DNA of 64,000 bases from Epiperipatus broadwayi (GCA_028023455.1 JAQFVV010000231.1:879001-943000), one strand, 5' to 3'. Shown: positions 12,240-24,129, numbered from the stretch's first letter. Notes: a model not told the origin generated them from the sequence alone. Program-made: numbers and translations.

Positions 12240-12860
12240 GTTAAAAGCTCTAACCAAGCTTTTTGATAAATGCCACAAGAGAAAGCATTTAAAATCTCTA
12301 TCTAGAATTATCCCTATCTTCAAACTGGTGTCAAGCTAATGGCTCTCATCAGTAAGGCATTAGGACATTCAGACAGTAGATCTAAAATACAAACTCAAAC
12401 ACAGCGTTTACTGAATACTTAATTATTAAGTAGAAAATCTAAAATTTTCAGACATCTATATGTCTTCAAATCCAGCTATCTAACTCAAATAGCCATATGG
12501 ATCTGAACCAAATTCAAAACTGGTTCAATTCCATATGGTTATTTAAGTTAGATATCTGGATTTGAATACATATAGAAGTCAACATTTTTGGTTCAGTCCC
12601 ATGTGGCTATTTAACTTAGATAATTAGATTTGAAGATACACATATCTGAAAATTTCATATTTTCTATATAATAGTTAAGTATTCAATAAATGTTGGGCTT
12701 GAGTCTGTATTTTAGAGCTAGTGTCTTAATGTACTAGTGCTTTACTGATGAGAGGCATTAGCTTGAAACCTGTTTGGGGATAAGAATAATCCTACCTAGA
12801 GATTTTAAATGATTTCTCTTGTGGCATTTATCAAAAAGCTTGTTTAGAGCTATTAGCATG
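12240..12860. mobile_element. family B inverted pair (~600-bp palindrome)
   Basis: The left half reads from GAGCATGTTAAAAGCTC to a GGTTCAATTCCATATGG centre. The right half from about 12535 is its reverse complement and ends with AGAGCTATTAGCATGATTATTG near 12860. Single or partial copies recur at 30825-31125, 36650-36880, 56655-56745 and 56855-57125. No coding capacity is seen, and a target duplication is not clear. Confidence 0.8.
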
Positions 12861-13115
12861 ATTATTGTATTATATATATATATATATAACAATGAAAATA
12901 ATAAATATGATGGTTGTTATTTATTATATATTCATGGGATTTGAGCTGATGATGTTTGCTTCCATTATGTTTTTTGAATTCAATGGCAGTTGATGAGGAT
13001 TGAAGGAATTAACTGAAAGTACTTCTGCAGATAGTTAATTACCATTATATTTATTATTTTTATGGTTATCACAATTGTTTTTAATTAACGAACATTTTAC
13101 TTGTATTATATATAT

Positions 13116-15257
13116 TATAACGATCCAAACGAAGTGGTAGATCGCATCGCACCGCACCGCACTACCAAAAGGCGCCATCTAGGCATTTGAGCCTAGAAAA
13201 ATTTATAAAGTAGGCAGATACGCGCTGTTAGGATTCCACTTTATTTACATATTTAGATCGTTAGCCCATTGTCACTAGCTCAGCGGAGACGCAGAGATAA
13301 AAATCTATAAATTTTATATCTTAAATATAAAAGAATAAAATAATAAAAGCCACTGCCAGAAATTAACACAGAAAAATATTTATTTACGCACATATAAAAT
13401 CATTCTAAATTCGAGGAATAAGTTTAACATTTAGATTTTTATCTTAATTTTTAATTTTACATTTAAAATAGCTTGCTATAATGTTTAATATTTTATTTAG
13501 AGGGTCGAGTATGAATGGTCTACATGGGTCTGCATTTGAAAAGAAAATATTCTTCCCTGATTTAACCTTAGGCAACCAATTTCGCAATCAACTGGCACCA
13601 ATCCATCTGATACATTCATGTATTCAATGTAGCATGATATGACAACACAAAATACTATATTGTCAGGAATGTACATCTGAACAATAAGTAGAAATAGAGA
13701 AGACATTGACTCTCCACCAACAGGAATGTGACATCTGTGGGCAAGTAGATCAATAAACTAAAAACTCCATAGGAATGGACTGCAGTCTTCTGCCGACTTA
13801 CAAACCCATCCATAGGCAAACAGAGGGTGTGTGGCATATATCTATAATCCTGCCCGTAGCGGATCTCATACTACATCTACTAATTACACAAATATATCCA
13901 ATCCATTGAACCAATTCAACTACGAAATGAATAACCTAAGATTACCCTCCCTTAATACAACTTTACAAAACTATATAGCCATTCACGCCCGACTTAATTT
14001 TAACATTTATATACGTTCGCACAGATTTATTTAAAAATGTTGGGTATAGATCGATTACACAGATTCCACGGTCAAAAACATTTCAAAATAAACATAAACG
14101 ATCAAAATACAAAATTATTGATACCGACAATCGCAGAGGGAAACTTATAAGTAACCCAATAGTATTCATCATAAGATACTTGCGTTGTCACCAATAACTT
14201 AAAAGACATCCGAATAAATACATTTTAGATACTCACCATAAGGTATCATTATTTATCGAATGTCTATATATTTTGATCAAATATGAAAACCAAAATCTAA
14301 TTAACCGCAAACGAATCCATGCAAGCGTCTATAGACAACTTAAATGTAATGCATTTAATAATTTCTACAATAAAATATTACTACACATAAAAAATATTAA
14401 AAGGGAAATGATTCTTTTAACAATCGGGAAAGATATAAAATTAACCATTATTAATTTGATTTAAAACTTACAAAAAGTCAGATAAGAGTCCATTTTAAAT
14501 AAGTCAGCTTGTTTATTAATTTGTTCAACTTGACGAAAGTTCTTGATTGATTTTAAGAATTGTTCCTTTCCTATAGCTTACGGTAGCAGAACTCCCGGTT
14601 CCTGGTGTCAATGTCCACGGAGTCTTTAATTGAAAGATCGATCTAATGTTCAGGAGGTGGCATTTGCTGGTTCATGGTATCAGTCATTTCATTTCAGAGA
14701 TAAGTGGGAGAGAACGATAAAGTGCGTCTTTATCGCTCGTCTCCCCAACCAAGTTGAAAAAAGCTCTTCAACTCAATATTTTTTTCTTTTTATATCATCC
14801 ACAAGGATTCACTGAACAACGTCACTAATCTGTTTTTTCGTTATGGTCCGGGCCAAGGCTTAGTGCTTCCATTTGTCAAGCTAAAATCTCTTTCTTCTCT
14901 TATCTAACTTTCCATCTGACTTTTTAATTAAACAGCTTTTAGATAATTAATAAACAATCATTTCCTTTTATAGATTACAGGAATTAATTAATACCTGCTT
15001 TTATTTTAACTTACGTTATTTTTTTTATTAAAATATTTTTATATTTCAATCTTGTATTTTTTTATTTAAAAAAAAATACATTCAAATACTTTTTTTTTTT
15101 TGTTTATGAAAAAAAAAATTTTTAAAGTTTAACATCTGTGCGAATGTATACACGTTTAACAATGTTTTAATTTTAGCGTTTAGTTTTTTCCTTTTATTTG
15201 CGAACTTTTAAGTTTTTATTTTAAATTAATGTAACGACATATTTATATATCGTTACA
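13116..15257 (-). mobile_element. 2.14-kb AT-rich element, right copy (inverted)
   Basis: The outer end carries TGTAACGA at 15230-15237 and TCGTTACA at 15250-15257, the same palindromic end as the left copy. The inner end reads TATAACGAT at 13116-13124. Block C is at 13116-13420, block A at 13497-13997 and block B at 14018-14355. CGCACAGAT lies at 14018-14026 and its complement at 15134-15142. Going inward from the outer end the order is B then A, whereas the left copy has A then B. The small frames at 13497-13837, 13831-14034, 14273-14464 and 14630-14815 are not shared with the left copy and are not supported as genes. Confidence 0.7.
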
Positions 15258-15834
15258 ATATATATATACAGATGCTTTATATGTATAGTATGCATATATG
15301 AATTAAGATTATAATATAATAAAAATTTAAAAAAATAATGTTAATAATAGTTTTGAGAAAGTACATTTATATATATTAATAGTATTCTATAAATATTCGA
15401 TCATTTACAATTCTATTTCATCACAAATATTTCTTCAGACATTTAATACTTTCAATAATTTTTTAAAATTGTAATAAAAACATAGTGATAATTTTGTTAT
15501 CGACAGTTGCAGCTTCATTGATTACTATAATACTTTTAAGAGTGTAATGGTTTTGGAATCTACCCTATTTGCAGGGAATAGGTGTGATCCAGAGTTACAG
15601 CAAAATTCTTAACAGAAACTTAAAACTTTCTGACACAATACAAGATCATCAACTGGAACATTAATATGATTCATAACATGTAATTGTTGATTTAAAGATT
15701 TTTTTATTTTATCAAAACAAAAATCCTTTACTTTAGTTATAACTTTTAGCTGATTCAGAGGCATAAGCAACAGTGGCATGCCTCTCTGTCTTTCTCACAT
15801 GATTACCATTTTCTATCCTTACACAATTTATTAA
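15258..15834. other. AT-rich DNA, nothing recognised
   Basis: This stretch lies between the large inverted element and the family A fragments. No coding or RNA signal can be supported. Confidence 0.5.
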
Positions 15835-15960
15835 AACAATAGCAAACTCTCCATACAGTAGCGCCACCTAGCGCAAATCTTAATGGCAACTATACATGGA
15901 GAATTTGGTACTTTTTAATAGCTTGTAAAAGCATAGAAAATGGTGATCATATGATGTTTT
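15835..15960. mobile_element. family A, short deleted hairpin
   Basis: CAAACTCTCCATACAGTAGC and its near complement CATGGAGAATTTGG lie about 40 bp apart, followed by the full terminus GGTGATCATATGATG. One end is complete and the other is cut at the AAACTCTCC position. Confidence 0.75.
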
Positions 15961-16019
15961 AGTGGTTTTATATGAATATAATTAATGATGGAGAGTGTGG
16001 TTTTTTTTTTTATAAAAAA

Positions 16020-16350
16020 ACAAAGACATGAAAATGTGTAAATATTAAACAGGGTTTAGATCTACATGACTATACAAGCATATAAACTTGGATTGAAAAC
16101 ATTACCATGTTTTCGTTTTGGACTACACCTTTATAGTTAACTAAATAGATAAAAAGTGGCTGTTTGAGATAGCATTAGATCGTAAGATCTAAGTGTGCTC
16201 TCTGATCCAAAGTTCCTTAATGATGAAAGTGACAGGCTAGAAACTAGTCTGGGTATATTGGATGAGTAGGCAATAGATAAAGATTTTATACACTAACCTT
16301 CTTGCATTCATTGTAATAGGCTTGCACTAGGTGGCAATACTGTATGAGTT
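16020..16350 (-). mobile_element. family A monomer, diverged
   Basis: Landmarks in order are AGATCTACATGACTATA, GCATTAGATCGTAAGATC, GAAACTAGTCTGGG and GATGAGTAGGCAATAGATA, then CTTGCACTAGGTGGCAATAC. It lacks the last ~60 bp of the family. Confidence 0.75.
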
Positions 16351-17136
16351 TGTGATTGTTTTCTGTCTTTTTATAACTTCTCTGAGTGATGATTCATTCT
16401 TTTGAAACATACAACCAGTTTCAGAAATTGACTTCTTTCTTTTCCTTATTAAATGAATAATTTTATTTTTGTCATTTAATGAAAGTACTTTACAACATTT
16501 TTTTTTTGCATTAGGCTAATATGTACTGTATACAAAACTTTTTGGGAAAAGACAACAACTGCAAAGAAAAAATTCTATACATGTGCTAACAAATTCTACT
16601 TACATTATGAAGAAAACATAATTTTAAAAAATCACATTTGAGATTTAATAACATTATATTTTGCAAAGAAAAATGGCCATCAATATCATAAAGTGACATA
16701 AGTTTATGAATTTCAGTGGTGTTTTTTATTTGTTTACATTGTTGATAAATATAGCATATAATTTTCACCTCACTCTATCATCTCAACAAGAAAATAATCA
16801 TATAATTAAAAAATAATAATAATTGGCATCAGGGTTGTGTTCAAAATCAGTGTTTATCCTTTTCTTTGTTTTTACAAGTAGTAAAATATCTAAAACTTGT
16901 TTCACCAATTCATTCTCAAATACCACTGCCATTTTTTCCAAGTTATTTTGAGAAGTTTTTTATTCACTGCTCCTTGCAGCCTTTATCTTTTCCATTCTCC
17001 AACTAGGATCCATTCTGTTACCATCTATGTAGCCTGTACTCATTTATTTTTTATACATATCTATGTCATATTAATCTCTCCTTATATTTATATTTCTACC
17101 TGTTGTTTATTATCTTCATATCTAATTCTACCCTTC
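16351..17136. other. AT-rich DNA, nothing recognised
   Basis: No repeat family from this window or coding motif was recognised. Small frames at 16586-16768 and 16897-17157 have no supporting signal. Confidence 0.5.
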
Positions 17137-17141
17137 TTCAC

Positions 17142-17181
17142 ACAGATAGATATATAAATGAATAGATGGACATATATATGA

Positions 17182-17255
<74 letters not shown>

Positions 17256-17348
17256 GGACATATATATGAATAGATAGATAGATAGATGGATGGATGGATG
17301 GATGGATGGATGGATGGATGGATGGATGGATGGATGGATGGATAGATG

Positions 17349-17390
<42 letters not shown>

Positions 17391-17420
17391 CAGACAGATA
17401 GACAGACAGACAGACAGATA
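17142..17420. repeat. compound tetranucleotide array (AGAT / GGAT / AGAC)
   Basis: About 280 bp of tetranucleotide repeats switch from GATA to GGAT, back to GATA and then to GACA. The two 101-codon minus-strand frames rich in Tyr, Leu, Ser and Ile-His-Pro are translations of this array and not genes. Confidence 0.97.
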
Positions 17421-17509
17421 ACCATGTTTTCATACTCCACCATTACAATTACTATAATGTAAAAAAATATTAAAACAAGAGTTCAAATATAAAATTTAGG
17501 TACTATTTA

Positions 17510-18215
17510 TTATACCAAGTATACTTTCAAAGATTTCATGTCATATTCATAGTAAATCTGCTTACTACATTAATTTTTTGCTGATTTAAATGCTATATTC
17601 ATTTTGCATAATGAACCACACCTCTTTTATTTTATGTTTGCAATTGTTTCTCTCCTTGCACATAATTTTAACACATGTGCATCACAATTATGACTATACT
17701 CTCTTTCATGATTAAGAAAGGCAAAGGAATTAATGGCTTCAGACTTAATCTTAGATTTTTTTTATGCAATAATGAAGGTTGAGTCATTCTAGTTCTAAGA
17801 TTTGCTCTGGTCTCACCGTAATATGCATATGATCAATCTTTTTGACTGCAGTTTACAGCATAGAGTACATTGGGCAGGTCTAATGTTAAAATTTTATCAT
17901 TTGTCTTGATAATAAACTTGTTTACCTTTATGGGGTTCTGAATCCAACATTAAGTTTGTCTGAACACATTTGTACTATTTTATTAATCATACGTGATAAA
18001 TATGGTAGAGCAATCTAACTTTTATATGTATAGGATTGACCATTTTAGTAATTATTTTGATTATGAATGAAGCATGGTTTATTACATAAGAATGAATATT
18101 TAATGAACCAAAAATCAAATAGCATTCACACCATCCTAAAAAATAATGTCCTCAGCAGACTAACCGTGAATATGACATGAAAGCATTGAAAGTATACTTG
18201 GTACAATATATTTGA
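17510..18215 (-). mobile_element. Penelope-like element relic (GIY-YIG endonuclease)
   Basis: Read on the minus strand, 17876-17841 gives NVLYAVNC and 17826-17783 gives YYGETRANLRTRM. With one stop between them this matches the Cys-containing GIY-YIG pattern (LY..C, then Y-GET, then L-R) of Penelope-like retroelements. A Cys/His-rich stretch (HNCDAHVLKLCARRE) follows near 17660-17700. Inverted repeats of about 43 bp bound the piece (17512-17553 and 18171-18212). Partial inverted copies are common in Penelope-like insertions. The reverse transcriptase is absent and the frame is broken, so it is dead. Confidence 0.6.
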
Positions 18216-18239
18216 ACTGTTTTAGCATTTTTACATTAT

Positions 18240-18345
18240 AAAGTAGATGGATGGAGTTTGTATTTGGAAAGTTTAAATAAAGTTTAAAATTTTCTATACA
18301 TTCAACATTCATTCATAGATGATGGAAATAGTCCAACATATCACA
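18240..18345 (+). mobile_element. family F SINE, 3' fragment
   Basis: The words TTCATAGATGATGGAAATAG and TCCAACATATCAC match the tail of the family F copies near 30105-30130 and 37490-37525. Only the last ~100 bp is present. Confidence 0.5.
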
Positions 18346-21128
18346 TCTAAATAATTACCTTTCTTGCCAAATCAAAAATTACAAGATTCAGTCAATAACA
18401 TAGTTCAACATATAATTGATCTTTCAGCAAATATACTTTGATTCATCAAGTTATCTTGTACATGTAAGACAAAAATATTTCTGATTTCTGTTTTATAAAT
18501 GTCAAAATTTTCATTCCTATCTTTTTTCTTGCTATTATAATTATTAATATTATTATTTTTACTTATATCTCTACTGCTTCTTGGTTCAAAATACTAGTTC
18601 TTGATTTGCTTTATTTTTTAGCTTGAATATTAAGATTTATGGACTACTCTACAAAAATATTTGTCTTGTACACATTGTTAAGCTCTAACTTTTATTTCTT
18701 AACCAACTATCCGAAAATGCTTAATTCCATATATGATGCAGTGATGGTGAATTAATCTTTGACGTTCACGACTTTTCGGTAAACAGATTCATAATGAATT
18801 GCTATAGCTACCCCATTATTGGTCGGTCAATAGGCATCTGGCTAAAACAATATAAAAACTCACACTACCACCAGGTGGCTGACCTAGGGAATATTATTTT
18901 TTCCAAACACAGTTCTGTGACTCTGGAGAGGCTCTTTCCCGGTACTGCCTATTTAAAGTTCTTTTATTAGTCATATGTACTTATGTGTGTGCAATATTCA
19001 CTGTTATAAGCTGTGAGATATGAAGGATTAAACAGAAGAAAAGAAAAATTAGACAGGTGTCCACTGCTGAAAGCTAATGTTAAGAATTATTTCCACCCAG
19101 ACGTATTACAAGCTGAAAAGAAATGAAACAACACACAAAGGAATAATATGCATTATTTAGTAGGGCAAAAAATAAGCGGCAAAAAGAAGGAGGAGGGGAA
19201 TAAAAACAAAATGAAGTAACAGATTCTAGTATTATTAAAAGCTTACATTGTTAAACTGTGATGGAATTCTCGTCCCTCTAATGACTTACTTGTTTTTTTA
19301 ATATATATATATAACTCGGAATATAAAGTATTAGTTAACTTAGACGCAAAATAAAATCAATAAAAGCAAAACAATATATTATCTTTTCTACTACTTTTAA
19401 AGGTGTTAAAAAACATAGACGGCAAAGATTAAAAGCAATCTTTAACGGAGCTTTAAAATGCAAATACGTCAACGCCCATCCCATTTCGCTATCTGCTCTT
19501 TCTATATTTGTCTCGTTTGTTTGCTGGTTCTAGAAAGCGGACTGGCTAACCAGCATAATCTGTATAGCTAAGATATATGTAATGCTATACTTCCGCCGTG
19601 CCGTTTGTATCGCGGTATGCTGATATCTTGGAAGAGAGTGTAAAAACCAGGTTCATATTATTGTGATTCTAGCATCAAATGATTTTCATGATTTTCATTA
19701 AATAGCTACCGGATGCTACTACCTTTACATTTTACGTTTTCATTTCTTATTTAGCTCATTATGAATATGAGTTTTACCTTTTTGTCATTCAGGTTGCTCT
19801 CCACATTGATTTGAATTAGTACAGCATATTAATATAGTAAAAATAATCGAATGGTTCACAGCTCAGCAGATCATATAACGTTCAAATACAAGAACTCACA
19901 GAAACAAGCGGTGATCCACGAAGTTTAAATCTCAAATTTCCATTCTAAATCACATAAGGCTACAGTTCTAGAGCAAATGTCTAGAATAAGATTTTTATTT
20001 TGGTCACTTGAAAATTGAAGAAAGTATGTTTGTATTATTTAGTTAATTTTACATTAATACAATTTTTCATCACTGCCGCTACCATTATCCCCACAGAACT
20101 GCATTGTGAAATGATGAGTAACACATTCAACAACTGAGGATGGAGGAGGGGAAAGCTCAAATAATCATATTGTTTTTATACATTAACAAGATAGCTTTTA
20201 ACTAATGCTGGTTTGATGTGGAATGAAAATCTATGCATGTTTATTAACCCCATTTATAATCCGTGATTTCTCTTCTCCATTTTCTTTAGCAAACTTCTCT
20301 ATGTTATATACATCCATTTTTCATAGCATTTCTGTTTAGCCTCTTCTAATCTCCTAGAATCAAGTTTAAAAACATTAATTATCCATATACTAATACTATA
20401 GATAAATCAGCCAGAGAACTGATTCGCGAAAAATATTTAATTGGAGGCGCTAGCTGAATTCGATATCAAATACTAAATAATATTTGAATAATGATTCTTA
20501 CACTATAGTTTAATATATATCAAATATGTGTAATTTTCTTAATTTCAGATAAAGGGGAAAAAATGTTTTAAAGATAAAACTATATTAATATCTAAACTAG
20601 ACTTTTTTTTTCATCTAAACGGTTTTTTTTTTTTTAACTATGATTTTCTTAAAATGTTATTTAATTAAGTTAAGGATAAAAAATTACTATAACTTGATAT
20701 ACAGTGGGTTTATAAACGGTTAAAGTTAATTAATGTTTTTAAAAAATAAACATTAAAAAATATCAACGTATGCTTTTCTTTTCTCTAACCAATAAAATCT
20801 CTGTTTATGCAATACGTAATATATCCAGGTTATATAACCTGGTTAAATTGTTCAAATTCTTTTGTTAATTAATTAAAACGATAAAGAATAGAAGAAAATT
20901 CAATAATTTTAGAACAATATTTGTACTGGGTTGATGAAATAATTATCAAAAATAAACTGATTTGCACTAATTTAAAAATTCAATATACATATACAATATT
21001 ATAGTTTGTTTTTTAAAAAATGGTTGCCGAAAAATAAATCTAAAATACTATATATATATTATTTATATATCAGTGGAGTTTAATAATCTTTTGATTAAAA
21101 AAGAATCCCTTAAACTGTAGTCAAAAAA
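18346..21128. other. longest repeat-poor stretch, with local CpG retention
   Basis: No family from elsewhere in the window recurs here, and no long frame is open. At 18740-19660 CpG dinucleotides are more frequent than in the flanks (for example GACGTTCACGACTTTTCGG and CCGCCGTGCCG). An octamer word ATGCAAAT (19458-19465) is followed at once by ACGTCA. This is where I would look first for regulatory or non-coding RNA sequence, but nothing is proven. Confidence 0.4.
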
Positions 21129-21239
21129 GCGTTGGTAGCCATAAGGTCAGCGCGGCTGCCTTGCAAGCAAGCCGTTGCTTGCAGACAGTTGTCGCGGGTT
21201 CGCTTCCCGACCGATGCTTTGACGATATTAAAAAAAAAC
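21129..21239 (+). mobile_element. tRNA-derived SINE (family D)
   Basis: This is a ~100-bp tRNA-like unit with GTTGGTAGCCATAAGGTCAG as A-box region, a GCTTGCAGACAG-type arm, a B box GGTTCGCTTCC at 21197-21207 and a GATGCTTTGACGATATT end. An A-rich tail follows. It is the best conserved copy in the window. No clean target duplication was found. The 65-codon frame starting at 21132 is a read-through. Confidence 0.85.
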
Positions 21240-21306
21240 AAAAACATTATTTCTATTTGTTTACAATGTCCGTTTCAAAAATTTGAAGAGTATATATGCT
21301 ATATAA

Positions 21307-21751
21307 TGAATAATATGTCTGTAGTGTAATTTTCACTACACCAGTTCCATTCAAAGTAAGAAGTGGTTTCTATTCGCTTTCAACACATTGTGGAAAGATG
21401 CAATCATAAATAATATATGACCAAAGACATGTAAAAATATATATAATCCCCAAAATATACATTTCATGCTGAACCAGCACTCATCTGTTGGCCAGACCAC
21501 AATCTCTTACACATATCTTCATTATTGTCCAACTAATGAGTGCTGGTTCAGAATAAAGGATGCACCTTGAGATCATAGATCTTCACATGTGTTTGGTCAT
21601 ATATTTATAATTACATCTCTCCACAAATTGTTAAAAGTGGATAGAAACTAGTTCCTACTTTGCGTGAGAGTGGTATAATGAAGATTACGTCATAGACATA
21701 TTATTCATTATTAGATAATCTTTAGACTAATGAATGACTAATAAAAATTAT
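21307..21751. mobile_element. family G retroposon, inverted dimer with 16-bp target duplication
   Basis: Perfect copies of TATATATGCTATATAA lie at 21291-21306 and 21752-21767. The left arm starts TGAATAATATGTCTGTAGTG and the right arm is its reverse complement around an axis near 21510. The right arm continues about 40 bp further (TAATGAATGACTAATAAAAA), matching the family start near 56398. So one arm is full-length and the other is truncated. It contains the 'GCTGAACCAGCACTCAT' core shared with family C. Confidence 0.9.
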
Positions 21752-21767
21752 TATATATGCTATATAA

Positions 21768-22304
21768 ATTATATGGTTAATTTAAATTGGAGATAATGTA
21801 TCATTTTAGTTCAAAAAATCTATTCGATTTACTGAACTTTTAATTCAGTTAAAAATCAGGGAATGTTTTTCTATTCTGTTTTAGATTAATTTACTAGAAA
21901 AGAAAACATTTCTTTATATTTAATCGAAATTTTATTTGCATGTGCAATGCTTAGAAAAAATATGAAATGAACTTAATAAAAAGTAAAGAGAAAAAAATCT
22001 ATCTTTAGACACAAAATTTACATTACAAAGTAATTTTACACATTTTTATTTCTTCTCTTCTTTAAAACATTAAATGATTTTTGTTTCTGAAACTTTTCCA
22101 GCTTTCAGTATATAGTTTCAAAATGATTTTAAACATCTATATATAATCAAATTTACAATCAAATACAACTTTTAAGGTTTGATTAATATTTTCCCCTTCT
22201 TTTGCAGTTTTCTTCGCAATAAAAATTATCCGTTATATTATAGATTATAGCAACCATCCATAAAAAATAAAAAAATCTTTTTAAAAATAATTATACATTA
22301 TATT
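21768..22304. other. AT-rich DNA, nothing recognised
   Basis: This is unassigned sequence between two retroposon insertions, without repeats seen elsewhere. Confidence 0.5.
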
Positions 22305-22314
22305 AAAATACGTT

Positions 22315-22414
22315 GTTAACCGAGACGTCATCGCAGCCGCCTTGCAAGCGATTAGTTGATTGCAGACGGTTGTGGGTTCGCCTCCCGGCCGATGCTATGA
22401 CATATGAAGAAAAA
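22315..22414 (+). mobile_element. tRNA-derived SINE (family D) with 10-bp target duplication
   Basis: AAAATACGTT flanks the unit at 22305-22314 and 22415-22424. The unit starts GTTAACCGAGACGTCATCGC, carries a B box GGTTCGCCTCC at 22375-22385, and ends GATGCTATGACATATG plus an A-rich tail. It is the same family as the copies at 8155, 21129 and 43893. Confidence 0.88.
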
Positions 22415-22559
22415 AAAATACGTTAACTATTATAAATAAAAAGTAAATTATTTAATTCTTCAACTTATAAATAAAATGCAACTTTAAAATATTATTTAAA
22501 ATCATGTTTCTAATGTTACATTACATTTCAAAAGCTACCGAATATGATGGGTATAATAT

Positions 22560-23206
22560 ATTTGATAATACTCCAATAAAATATCACATGACCTGTCATG
22601 TGACTTTCGCTTACATGTTGCTGTTTTAATAAATTACTTTTCCACCGTCTTTATGCCATTCATTGCAAACTTTAGAAACATGCTTATGGTTTTCATCAGT
22701 GAGGAGCTTTGGATCTTGGAACAGTGCTACATATAAGCTGAAATCATATGATAAACCATATGAGATTTTATTGGTATGTATGAAATTCTGGCCGCAGGAT
22801 AGAAGTAGCTTTAGTTCTTATGAAATTAAAGAAACCATAATATACAGAAACTGGACTGGATTCAGTTCTATATGACTATGTAAGCAAGTTGGTTAAGATT
22901 GAAAACATGTATATGCTTTTCTATTTGGGCTAATAGATTAATAGGATAACATAGAAGTAACTGATAGGAGCTGGAGAGAAGATTCATTAGACCCTAAACA
23001 TCCCCAATTGCACAATTCCAGAATACAAAGTTCTTCCCTGATGAAAGCCATAGGCTGAAACTAGTCTGGGAATTTTGAATAGGAAATCACAGGATATGGA
23101 TTTATGAAACACTGTTATCTGACAACTAGTAGGCTGAAACTAGTCTGGGATTTTGGATAGAAAATCACAGGATAGGGATTTATGAAACAATGTTATCTGA
23201 CAACTA
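22560..23206 (+). mobile_element. diverged family A remains with internal tandem duplication
   Basis: Family A words are scattered here: CATCAGTGAGGAGCTTTGGA near 22695, and GGCTGAAACTAGTCTGGGA at 23052 and again near 23132. The last word starts a ~80-bp unit present twice (23051-23130, 23131-23206), with GAAAATCACAGGATA in each. Overall decay is strong, so this is an old or distinct subfamily. Confidence 0.6.
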
Positions 23207-23292
23207 TCGTTGCTTTCTAAAGCTTACAATAATTGGCAAAAAAACAGTGAAGAAGTAGGTTATATATGATACTACTGTATTTGATGCAAGAG

Positions 23293-23403
<111 letters not shown>

Positions 23404-23713
23404 ATTAGATTCAAGCATTTCTAATTTTAATAACTAAAATATAATAACCATTTATATGTAGCAAATAACTTCATTGATACAATTCCTAACATAATTTATA
23501 AGGTGTATGTAAATATATGTTTTTCATGAGTGTTACTTCTTTCTCTTAAATAGAATGACATTGCTGATATGTGTATGGAATAGATTAATGTTAATTTTTA
23601 GAGTTACTTGTTGGAACCTTCATTAGAGAAAAAATACTCTGTAAATTGGTATAGATGTCTAGCTATAAAGCCATTTATATACATTTTTTAATATATATAT
23701 ATATATATATATA

Positions 23714-23811
23714 TGTAAATATATAAATATTTGTATATAGTTTGTTATTAATATATATATATATATATATATATTAATAACAAACTATATACAAATATTT
23801 ATATATTTACA
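23714..23811. repeat. 98-bp perfect palindrome
   Basis: From 23714 to 23811 the sequence equals its own reverse complement. Each side has a 38-bp mixed-sequence arm (GTAAATATATAAATATTTG onward) and the centre is (AT)n. Another (AT)n run precedes it. It could extrude as a cruciform, or it could be a snap-back assembly artefact. Confidence 0.92.
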
Positions 23812-24129
23812 ATAGAATAAATTTATAGGTAAGAGTTCACTGAAGCTATCACCAAAACAGTATGTTTAACATCAACGATAAGTGATCCAAATTTAAAGAG
23901 TGTCATATTCGAATACAATCATGATGATTAAACTGAAGAAGAATTCAGAGATCTATTTTCAGGAGTGAAATATGATGGAGAATATTAATATAAATAAAGG
24001 TTTAAGCTATCAGAGAAAATACTGAGATAGATTTTTGATTGCCAATCTTGGTAATGATGTTCCTAGGTAAAAATTTGAGAGAATATAGTTATGAGTTGAA
24101 TCATTCCTTGTTATTTCTCTACTGCACAT
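23812..24129. other. spacer, possibly LINE 3' remains
   Basis: There is no independent motif here. It may be the 3' untranslated part of the decayed minus-strand LINE that begins just downstream. Confidence 0.35.

Noticed and set aside
5865-15257. A Maverick/Polinton-like giant transposon with 2.2-kb terminal repeats
   Set aside because: None of the expected genes (polymerase B, integrase, packaging ATPase, capsid proteins) is visible, the interior is piggyBac, SINE and family B sequence, and each arm has its own element-like ends.
17128-17443. Two overlapping 101-codon minus-strand frames rich in Tyr-Leu-Ser-Ile and Ile-His-Pro-Ser
   Set aside because: They are translations of the compound tetranucleotide array in two frames; repeats of four bases give four-residue periods in every frame.
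19458-19471. Calling the octamer/CRE word a proven enhancer
   Set aside because: Both words are short and expected by chance in AT-rich DNA; it is kept only as a lead.
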